DNA of 38,161 nucleotides from Methylobacterium sp. (GTDB taxonomy: Bacteria > Pseudomonadota > Alphaproteobacteria > Rhizobiales > Beijerinckiaceae): NCBI GenBank assembly GCA_013823325.1, contig PNLY01000055.1, positions 1 to 38,161 of the forward strand, in the 5' to 3' direction. The notes beneath the pieces were generated by a model. The model had not been told where the DNA came from and did not search any database. It saw only the letters and a list, made by a program, of their open reading frames with translations. Below are positions 32,695 to 38,161 of this stretch, in pieces. Position numbers and translations under genes: made by a program. Each line of letters starts with the position of its first letter. Position 1 is the stretch's first letter.

Positions 32695-33255
32695 ATGATG
32701 ATGGACGATCTTGCGTCAAGATTGGCGGAACGGCTGCGCGGCGAGCGCGAGGCGCGCGGCTGGAGCCTGAACGATCTCGCCGAACGCTCCGGGGTCTCGC
32801 GGGCCATGATCAGCCGGATCGAGCGCGGCGAGGCGAGCCCGACCGCGGTGCTGCTCGGCCGGCTCTCAGGGGCCTTCGGCCTCACCCTGTCGAACCTGCT
32901 GGCGCGGATCGAGAATGCCGGCGAGCGCGTCCGCCGCGCCAAGGATCAGCCGCTCTGGCGCGATCCGGAGACCGGCTTCGTCCGCCGCGCCATCTCGCCG
33001 GCCGGCAATGGCGATCTCGAACTGGTCGCCGGCGAATTGCCGCCCGGCGCGGCGATCGCCTACCCCGCCAGCTCCTACGCTTTCATCCGCCAGCAGATCT
33101 GGATGCAGTCGGGCGTGCTCGACTTCGACGAGGGCGGCATCGTCACCCGGCTGGAAGCGGGCGACTGCATGGAGCTCGGCCCGCCCGCCGATTGCCGCTT
33201 CAGCAATCCCGGCACCGAGCCGGCGCGCTATCTCGTGGTCGTAAGCAGGCGGTAA
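32695..33255 (+). CDS. XRE-family regulator with cupin sensor domain
   Basis: A 186-residue regulator. The N-terminal HTH (about 8-62) has GWSLNDLAERSGVSRAMISR and the C-terminal part (about 110-184) is a small cupin barrel ending CRFSNPGTEPARYLVVVS. It starts with three consecutive ATG codons (32695, 32698, 32701). GAGGG at 32689-32693 is best spaced for the third. Cupin-type XRE regulators often sense amino acids or polyamines and control neighbouring exporters, here the divergent EamA gene. Confidence 0.9.
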   Translation: MMMDDLASRLAERLRGEREARGWSLNDLAERSGVSRAMISRIERGEASPTAVLLGRLSGAFGLTLSNLLARIENAGERVRRAKDQPLWRDPETGFVRRAISPAGNGDLELVAGELPPGAAIAYPASSYAFIRQQIWMQSGVLDFDEGGIVTRLEAGDCMELGPPADCRFSNPGTEPARYLVVVSRR

Positions 33256-33262
33256 TACGACG

Positions 33263-33369
33263 CCGTCATTCCGGGGCAGGCCGACAGGCCTGAGCCCGGA
33301 ATCCAGAACCGACGTTCCTGCCCGTTTCGGCAGACGAGGTCGGCGCTACGCGAAGCCCCGGAAAGACGG
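33263..33369. repeat. Dispersed palindromic intergenic repeat element
   Basis: A 107-bp non-coding element between xre and flhA. The outer arms CCGTCATTCCGGGG (33263-33276) and CCCCGGAAAGACGG (33356-33369) are inverted copies with one mismatch. Inside, ATTCCGGG (33268-33275) also pairs with CCCGGAAT (33295-33302), and CAGGCC (33277-33282) pairs with GGCCTG (33287-33292). This matches the common alphaproteobacterial repeat that starts with GTCATTCCGGG and contains CCCGGAATCCAG. Only one copy is seen in this window. Confidence 0.8.
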
Positions 33370-33397
33370 TGCGGTTCCTACGAACGCGATTTGACCG

Positions 33398-35521
33398 TCA
33401 CACGCTCCCCACCGTCCGGAGCTTCGCCCGCGGGTGGATCTCGCTCTGCGACAGCACCGGCGTCTCGCGGCGGAAGCGCTCGATGATCTGGCGCACGAAG
33501 GGTCGCGCCATCCCGGAGGTGACCAGAGCCGGCATCTCGCCGAGCCGCGCCGCGTCCTCGAACTTCTCGCGCACCTGATGGACGAAATCCTGCAGCCGCG
33601 AGGGCTGCATGGCGAGGTGCCGGTCCTCGCCCTGGCCGACGATCGATTCGGCGAAGACGCTCTCCCAGGCCGGCGACAGCGTGATGATCGGCAGCTGTCC
33701 GTGCTGGTTCGAGAACTGCGCGCAGATCTGGCGGGCGAGGCGGACGCGGACATGCTCGGCGATGTCGCGCGGGCTCCGGACGCTGCCGGCGACCTCGGCG
33801 ATGCCCTCGACGATGGTGGCGAGGTCGCGGATCGAGATGCGCTCGGACAGCAGCAACTGCAGCACGCGCTGGATGCCGGTGGTCGAGATCTGTTGCGGCA
33901 CGATCTCCTTGACGAGATCGGCATGGTCCTTGGGCAATTCGCGCAGCAGCTTCTGCACCTCGCCATGCGAGAGCAGCTCCGGCATATGCGACTTCAGCAC
34001 CTCGGTGAGATGGGTCGAGATCACGGTGGCGGCATCGACCACCGTGTAGCCGCGCAATTGCGCCTCGTCCTGCAGGGCGGCGTCGATCCAGGTCGCCGGC
34101 AGGCCGAAGGTCGGCTCCAGGACGTTGTGGCCGGGCAGCGTCACGCTGCCGCCCATCGGGTCCATCGCCATGTACTGGCCGGGATAGACCATGCCGTGCC
34201 CGGCATCGATCTCCTTGATCTTGATGAAGTAGTGGTTGGCCTCGAGCTGGACGTTGTCGACGATGCGCACCGCCGGCATGACGAAGCCGAGCTCGGCCGC
34301 GAGTTGGCGCCGCAGCGCCCTGACCTGGTCGGTCAGCCGGTCGGCCCCGCCCGGCGCGTTGACCAGCGGCAGCAGGCCGTAGCCGATCTCGATCTTGAGC
34401 TCGTCGAGCTTGAGCAGGTCGTTGAGCGTCTCTTCCTTGGGCGTGCCGTCCGGCGCCAGCGGCGAGGCCGCCTGCGCCTGCACGGCAGCTTCCGACTCCC
34501 GCGCCTTGGCGAGCTTGCCGAAATGGCGCGCCAGCCAGCCCGCGCCGGCAGCGAGCGCGAGGAAAGGCAGCATCGGGATGCCTGGCAGCAGCGCGATCAG
34601 CAGCATGACCGCCGCCGACATGCCGAGCGCCTTGGGATAGCCCGAGAGCTGCTTGCCGAGCGCCTTGTCGGCAGCGCCGCGCACGCCCGACTTCGAGACG
34701 AGCAGGCCCGCCGCGGTCGAGACGATCAGCGCCGGGATCTGGCTGACCAGGCCGTCGCCGACGGTCAGCAGCGTATAGCTGTGGGCCGCGGCGCCGAAGC
34801 TCATGCCCTGCTGCGCGACGCCGATGATGATGCCGCCGATCACGTTGATGAAGGTGATCAGCAGGCCGGCGATCGCATCGCCACGCACGAATTTGGAGGC
34901 GCCGTCCATCGAGCCGAAGAAGTTCGCTTCGTCTTCCAGCGCCTTGCGCCGGACCTTGGCGACCTCCTGGTCGATCAGGCCGGCCGAGAGATCGGCGTCG
35001 ATCGCCATCTGCTTGCCCGGCAGGGCATCGAGGGCGAAGCGGGCGGCGACCTCGGCGATACGGCCCGAACCCTTGGTGATGACGACGAAGTTGACGATGA
35101 TCAGGATGGTGAAGACGATCACCCCGATCACGAAATTGCCGCTCATCACGAAATTGCCGAAGGCCTCGATGACGTGGCCGGCGGCGGCCGTGCCTTCATG
35201 GCCATGGGCGAGGATGAGGCGCGTCGAGGCGAGGTTCAGCGCGAGGCGCAGCATCGTCACGATCAAGAGCACGGTCGGGAACGCCGAGAACTCCAGTGGC
35301 TCCTCGATGAACAGCGCCGTCATCAGGACGAGCACCGACAGGATGATCGAGAGCGCCAGCAGCATGTCGAGCAGCATCGCCGGCAGCGGGAAGATCAGCA
35401 CCACGAGGATGCCCATCACGCCGATGGCGAGGAAGAGGTCCGGCCGGTTGAGCAGCGCGCCCATTTGGCCGCGCGAGGGCATCGCCATGCCTCCGCCGCT
35501 GCCTGCCGTCACATCGCTCAT
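33398..35521 (-). CDS. flhA: Flagellar export gate protein FlhA
   Basis: A 707-residue protein with about eight N-terminal membrane helices and a large cytosolic domain from about 340. The FHIPEP-family signature is present: RIAEVAARFALDALPGKQM and IDAD, near 150-172. FlhA is the export gate of the flagellar type III secretion system. The start at 35521 (MSDVTAGSGG) precedes the variable N-terminus; an 18-codon upstream extension lacks support. No other flagellar gene is in the window: its neighbours are the repeat element, the xre gene and the Arg-repeat protein. The protein looks intact. A non-flagellar type III homologue is less likely given the signature. Confidence 0.94.
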   Translation of the reverse strand: MSDVTAGSGGGMAMPSRGQMGALLNRPDLFLAIGVMGILVVLIFPLPAMLLDMLLALSIILSVLVLMTALFIEEPLEFSAFPTVLLIVTMLRLALNLASTRLILAHGHEGTAAAGHVIEAFGNFVMSGNFVIGVIVFTILIIVNFVVITKGSGRIAEVAARFALDALPGKQMAIDADLSAGLIDQEVAKVRRKALEDEANFFGSMDGASKFVRGDAIAGLLITFINVIGGIIIGVAQQGMSFGAAAHSYTLLTVGDGLVSQIPALIVSTAAGLLVSKSGVRGAADKALGKQLSGYPKALGMSAAVMLLIALLPGIPMLPFLALAAGAGWLARHFGKLAKARESEAAVQAQAASPLAPDGTPKEETLNDLLKLDELKIEIGYGLLPLVNAPGGADRLTDQVRALRRQLAAELGFVMPAVRIVDNVQLEANHYFIKIKEIDAGHGMVYPGQYMAMDPMGGSVTLPGHNVLEPTFGLPATWIDAALQDEAQLRGYTVVDAATVISTHLTEVLKSHMPELLSHGEVQKLLRELPKDHADLVKEIVPQQISTTGIQRVLQLLLSERISIRDLATIVEGIAEVAGSVRSPRDIAEHVRVRLARQICAQFSNQHGQLPIITLSPAWESVFAESIVGQGEDRHLAMQPSRLQDFVHQVREKFEDAARLGEMPALVTSGMARPFVRQIIERFRRETPVLSQSEIHPRAKLRTVGSV

Positions 35522-35630
35522 GAAGTCGCCGCTCCCACGCGTCGCCCCTCGCCGGGCGGCCGCCGCACCCGGCAATTCTTGCCGAGCGCATGGTGAACGA
35601 GTGGTTAAGAACCCTCAAAAAATTCCATTC

Positions 35631-35655
35631 GGAACCTTTCCCTGAACGGGCTGTT
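35631..35655 (+). promoter_or_regulatory. Possible EcfG-type general-stress promoter
   Basis: GGAAC at 35631-35635 is followed after 17 bases by GTT at 35653-35655. This resembles the alphaproteobacterial EcfG consensus GGAAC-N16/17-cGTT, with T in place of the first C. It lies 90 bp upstream of the Arg-repeat protein. Confidence 0.35.
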
Positions 35656-35713
35656 ATCGAATGGCCGCCTTCTGGCCGCATTCGGCCGTCCAACTTCAGG
35701 CGGGCCGACGACA

Positions 35714-35739
35714 TTGGCCGCCTGGCCAAAGCCCTTTGG
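35714..35739 (+). promoter_or_regulatory. Overlapping alternative hairpins at the ribosome site
   Basis: TTGGCC-GCCT-GGCCAA (35714-35729) and CCAAA-GCCC-TTTGG (35726-35739) share bases and cannot form together. The second includes the first two Gs of the GGAGGA ribosome site (35738-35743). A further imperfect hairpin is at 35658-35684. Confidence 0.35.
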
Positions 35740-35744
35740 AGGAT

Positions 35745-36056
35745 ATGTTGGATAGACGTTCATTCATGCTGAGCCTTTTCGGCGGTCTCGCTGCCGCCAG
35801 CGTCGGTGGCCTGGGCATTGCGCAGGCCGCGCCCGCTGCCGCGCCGCTCCCGAATCCGGAAGAGCTCGCTCCGGCATTGAAGGCCGGGCTCGACAAGGCG
35901 GACGCCGATTTCAGCCAGACGGTGGTACGCCGCACGACCGTCGTGCGCCGGCCCGCTTATCGCCGTCCGGTCGTGGTCCGCCGCACCGTCGTGGTGCGCC
36001 GGCCGAACCCCTATCGCCGCCCGGTCGTCGTGCGCCGGCGCGTGATCTATCGCTGA
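35745..36056 (+). CDS. Tat-signal protein with Arg/Val repeat tail (paralogue 1)
   Basis: A 103-residue protein. LDRRSFMLSLFGGLAAASVG is a short twin-arginine-like signal, with cleavage likely after IAQA. A linker PEELAPALKAGLDKADADFSQ-type segment leads to a 45-residue tail made of VVRR, VVVRR and YRRP units (16 Arg, 14 Val). It is paralogous to 37759-38043: signal and linker align closely, while the tails differ. GGAGG sits only two bases before ATG 35745 but five before the next codon TTG (35748), which aligns with the paralogue's ATG. TTG 35748 may therefore be the true start. Function unknown. Confidence 0.75.
   Translation: MLDRRSFMLSLFGGLAAASVGGLGIAQAAPAAAPLPNPEELAPALKAGLDKADADFSQTVVRRTTVVRRPAYRRPVVVRRTVVVRRPNPYRRPVVVRRRVIYR
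35922..36053 (+). repeat. Coding low-complexity repeat (VVRR/YRRP units)
   Basis: About eight degenerate 15-18-bp units encode the Arg/Val tail. Codons vary between GTC, GTG and CGC, CGG within units, so the repetition is kept at protein level rather than as a recent DNA duplication. Confidence 0.65.
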
Positions 36057-36070
36057 GAGCAAATCCAATC

Positions 36071-36103
36071 GGCAGGCGGCCTCTAGGCTGCCTGCCGCCT
36101 TTG
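36071..36103 (+). terminator. Stem-loop terminator after paralogue 1
   Basis: An 11-bp stem (36071-36081 with 36086-36096, one G-T pair) with loop TCTA, 14 bases after the stop, then GCCTTTG. The stem is strong but the T-run has only three bases. Confidence 0.6.
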
Positions 36104-36141
36104 AAGCGGCGTCACGCCGATCTGTCGAAGGGACAAGCCTG

Positions 36142-37572
36142 TTGAACGAGGGACGCGCAACCACAGGCGAGATCGTCACGGATATCCCGGCCAGGCTCGA
36201 CCGCCTGCCCTGGTCGCGCTTTCACACGCTCGTCGTCGCCGCGCTCGGCGTCACCTGGATCCTCGACGGGCTGGAAGTCACGCTGGCGGGGTCCGTCTCC
36301 GGCGCGCTGAAGGAAAGCCCGGCACTCAGGTTCAGCAACACCGATATCGGCCTCGCCGGCGCCGCCTATATCGCCGGTGCGGTCATCGGCGCGATTCTCT
36401 TCGGCTGGCTCACCGATCGGCTCGGCCGCAAGAAGCTCTTCACCATCACCGTGCTGGTCTATCTCTCCGCGACGGCCGCCGCCGCCTTCTCCTGGAACCT
36501 GTGGAGCTTCCTGCTCTTCCGCTTCCTGACCGGCATGGGCATCGGCGGCGAATACACCGCGATCAACTCGACCATCCAGGAGTTGGTGCCGGCACGCGTT
36601 CGCGGCTGGACCGACCTCGTGATCAACGGCTCCTTCTGGGTCGGGGCCGCGATCGGCGGCATTGCCGCCATCGTCCTGCTCGACCCCGCCTTGGTGCCGC
36701 CAGACATGGGCTGGCGCCTCGCCTTCTTCATCGGCGCCGCGCTCGGGCTGATCGTCATGATCCTCCGGCAATGGATCCCGGAGAGCCCGCGCTGGCTGAT
36801 GAGCCATGGCCGCATCGCCGAGGCCGAGGCCGTCGTCGCCCATATCGAATCCTTCTACCCGCCGCAGCCGGCTGCGAAGCTGCCGACGTTGACCTTGCAC
36901 CCGCGCACCCACACGCCGATGCGCGAGGTCGCCCATACGCTCTTCGTCACGCACCGGCCGCGCACGCTGGTGGCCCTGGCGCTGATGTCGTCGCAGGCCT
37001 TCTTCTACAATGCGATCTTCTTCACCTACGCCCTGATCCTGACCGACTTCTACGGCGTCCCGTCCAACCTGATCGGCTGGTTCATCCTGCCCTTCGCTGC
37101 CGGCAATTTCCTCGGCCCGGTCCTGATCGGCCGGCTCTTCGACACGCTCGGCCGGCGCCCGATGATCGCCGGGACCTATATCCTCTCCGGCCTCCTGCTC
37201 GCCGGCACCGGCTATCTCTTCGCCCGCGAGCTGGTCAGCGCCAGCCAGCTCACTCTGTGCTGGAGCGTCGTCTTCTTCTTCGCATCCGCTGCGGCCAGTT
37301 CGGCGTATCTGACCGTGAGCGAGACCTATCCGCTGGAGATCAGGGCGCTGGCGATCGCTGTGTTCTATTCCATCGGCACCGGGCTCGGCGGCATCGCCGG
37401 CCCCTGGCTGTTCGGCGTGCTGATCGACAGCGGCTCGCGTATCAGCGTGTTCGGGGGCTACCTGTTCGGCGCGGCGCTGATGATCGCCGCGGGGCTGATC
37501 GCCTGGCGCTTCGCGGTCAAGGCGGAACGCCGCTCGCTCGAAGACGTCAGCAAGCCGCTCGGGGCGGTCTGA
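36142..37572 (+). CDS. MFS transporter, sugar-porter/metabolite-proton symporter type
   Basis: A 476-residue, 12-helix major facilitator. The loop 2-3 motif GWLTDRLGRKK is near 93-103, and RFLTGMGIGGEYTAINSTIQ near 131-150 is typical of the sugar-porter/acid symporter group. PESPRWL follows in the centre (about 212-218) and GRLFDTLGRRP near 331-341. The start is TTG 36142: there is no ATG or GTG before the first helix, and AAGGGA is 8 bases upstream. It lies between the two Arg-repeat proteins. Substrates of relatives include aromatic acids and sugars; none can be assigned. Confidence 0.88.
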   Translation: MNEGRATTGEIVTDIPARLDRLPWSRFHTLVVAALGVTWILDGLEVTLAGSVSGALKESPALRFSNTDIGLAGAAYIAGAVIGAILFGWLTDRLGRKKLFTITVLVYLSATAAAAFSWNLWSFLLFRFLTGMGIGGEYTAINSTIQELVPARVRGWTDLVINGSFWVGAAIGGIAAIVLLDPALVPPDMGWRLAFFIGAALGLIVMILRQWIPESPRWLMSHGRIAEAEAVVAHIESFYPPQPAAKLPTLTLHPRTHTPMREVAHTLFVTHRPRTLVALALMSSQAFFYNAIFFTYALILTDFYGVPSNLIGWFILPFAAGNFLGPVLIGRLFDTLGRRPMIAGTYILSGLLLAGTGYLFARELVSASQLTLCWSVVFFFASAAASSAYLTVSETYPLEIRALAIAVFYSIGTGLGGIAGPWLFGVLIDSGSRISVFGGYLFGAALMIAAGLIAWRFAVKAERRSLEDVSKPLGAV

Positions 37573-37590
37573 AAATGAAGCGGATGTCGA

Positions 37591-37608
37591 TGAGGCGATT
37601 GCGCCTCA
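37591..37608. other. Hairpin after the MFS gene
   Basis: TGAGGCG (37591-37597) and CGCCTCA (37602-37608) form a perfect 7-bp stem with loop ATTG, 18 bases past the MFS stop. No T-run follows, so it may be a processing or stability element. Confidence 0.4.
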
Positions 37609-37680
37609 AACCCTCGCAACCAGCTTACGGCCGGACTCCCGCGCCGTCGGCCCTTTGTGAACCATCGTCGCAGCGCGAGC

Positions 37681-37710
37681 GTGACGACAGGTCAGGAAAG
37701 GGAATAGAAT
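37681..37710 (+). promoter_or_regulatory. Possible sigma-70 promoter for paralogue 2
   Basis: GTGACG (37681-37686) and TAGAAT (37705-37710) are separated by 18 bases and lie 48 bp before the start codon. The -10 matches consensus at five of six bases, the -35 at four. Confidence 0.4.
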
Positions 37711-37758
37711 GGCCTCGTGGGAACGCGGCGCCTGGATCGAACCAAATGGAGGCATGAC

Positions 37759-38043
37759 ATGGATCGACGTTCATTTGTAATGGCGCTGTTCGGCGGTCTC
37801 GCCGTGGCCAGCGTCGGCGGTATCGCCGCTTCGCAAGCTGCGCAGCCCAAGCTGGCGCCGCTCCCGGTCAAGAAGCCGGAAGAGCTGCCGGAGGAGCTGA
37901 AGGAAGGCCTCGACAAGACCGATGCCGACTTCAGCCAGTATTATTATTATCGTCGCCCGCGCTATGTCCGGCGCTACTACTACCGCCCGCGCTACTATTA
38001 TCGCCCGCGGCGCTACTATTATCGCCGCCGCTACTACTACTGA
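37759..38043 (+). CDS. Tat-signal protein with Arg/Tyr repeat tail (paralogue 2)
   Basis: A 94-residue paralogue of the protein at 35745-36056. MDRRSFVMALFGGLAVASVG is a twin-arginine-like signal with a very short N-region and cleavage near SQA. A linker with PEELPEELKEGLDKTDADFS leads to a 34-residue tail of which 17 residues are Tyr and 13 Arg (YYYRP, RYYYRR units). GGAGG is 6 bases before ATG 37759. A strong terminator follows 12 bases after the stop. Extreme charge and tyrosine content suggest binding to a polyanion, cell wall or itself in the periplasm. That is inference; I know no characterised relative. Confidence 0.75.
   Translation: MDRRSFVMALFGGLAVASVGGIAASQAAQPKLAPLPVKKPEELPEELKEGLDKTDADFSQYYYYRRPRYVRRYYYRPRYYYRPRRYYYRRRYYY
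37939..38040 (+). repeat. Coding low-complexity repeat (YYYRR units)
   Basis: Runs of TAT/TAC tyrosine codons alternate with CGC/CGG/CGT arginine codons. The first four codons are TAT, which is rare in this GC-rich sequence. Codon variation between units argues for selection on the protein. Confidence 0.65.
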
Positions 38044-38055
38044 GCGGCCAGTGCC

Positions 38056-38089
38056 GGGCCGGAGCTTGCGCTCCGGCCCGCTTGTTTTT
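38056..38089 (+). terminator. Rho-independent terminator after paralogue 2
   Basis: A perfect 10-bp stem (GGGCCGGAGC at 38056-38065 with 38070-38079), loop TTGC, then GCTTGTTTTT. This is the best terminator in the window. Confidence 0.85.
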
Positions 38090-38161
38090 CAGCGCTCGCC
38101 GGCAAGCGTCAGAGCGAGTTCGTGCGCGCCTGCCCCGGCTCCGCGACGGGTACGCCGGCGG

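Noticed and set aside
33434..35596. A 720-codon plus-strand open frame antisense to flhA
   Set aside because: Low-complexity shadow; flhA with its FHIPEP signature is unmistakable on the minus strand. The same applies to 24949-26862 and 6216-7829.
35922..38040. Repeated short units that could suggest a CRISPR array or minisatellite
   Set aside because: Units lie in frame within two coding sequences, lack constant repeats with unique spacers, and vary at synonymous positions.
38089..38161. Possible 3-prime end of a minus-strand gene entering from the right edge
   Set aside because: Two minus-strand frames are open to the edge (one ending at 38089, another near 38110). About 20 codons are too few to identify a gene, so it is not listed.
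1..38161. tRNA, rRNA, integrase, transposase, prophage or toxin-antitoxin genes
   Set aside because: I looked through the gaps and reading frames and saw none; base composition appears even throughout, with no clear mark of recent transfer.

Overview
This is a very GC-rich stretch of bacterial chromosome with dense genes, many 4-bp ATGA start/stop overlaps and good Shine-Dalgarno sites. Protein types (PPK2, PspA with a YiaA-like partner under a TetR regulator, DUF305, FlhA, FCD-type GntR) and a dispersed palindromic repeat starting CCGTCATTCCGGGG point to an alphaproteobacterium of the Hyphomicrobiales, plausibly near Bosea or Methylobacterium. The genus is inference. I see no rRNA, tRNA, CRISPR array, integrase or transposase.

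Layout. (1) 43-9599, minus strand: a run that begins with a 1136-residue LplT/PlsC/acyl-ACP synthetase fusion and continues through a GNAT protein, a ThiF/E1-like adenylyltransferase, a membrane protein, a second (YghO-like) GNAT protein and an Acg-like nitroreductase. Four junctions overlap or nearly touch. A PPK2 polyphosphate kinase follows after 76 bp. (2) 9716-11451: pspA and a YiaA-like membrane protein diverge from a TetR regulator. The region between them carries three perfect TGAAC-N3-GTTCA palindromes. (3) 11493-29935: a large catabolic island. It holds an acetoin/2-oxoacid dehydrogenase-type E1alpha, E1beta and lipoyl-hydrolase E2 (minus), and a divergent operon NIPSNAP / cyclophilin-like DUF3830 fusion / alpha-beta hydrolase / 3-hydroxyacyl-CoA-type dehydrogenase / SDR. 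A ProC-like reductase lies opposite an FCD GntR regulator. A VOC protein, a complete peptide-type ABC importer, a cupin, an aspartate-dehydrogenase-like enzyme and a B12-binding protein complete it. One 25-bp motif recurs in all three regulatory gaps of this island, which suggests the GntR protein controls it as a unit. (4) 30016-33369: a DUF305 protein, a YbhN-like membrane protein, an EamA exporter divergent from an XRE-cupin regulator, and the palindromic repeat. (5) 33398-38161: a lone flhA, then two paralogous Tat-signal proteins with Arg/Val or Arg/Tyr low-complexity tails that flank an MFS transporter. Each ends at a stem-loop, the second being a textbook terminator.

The best candidates for undescribed biology are the E1/GNAT/nitroreductase/acyl-ACP synthetase operon in part 1, the GntR-controlled B12/dehydrogenase island in part 3 (its substrate is unknown to me), and the paralogous Arg-rich exported proteins in part 5.
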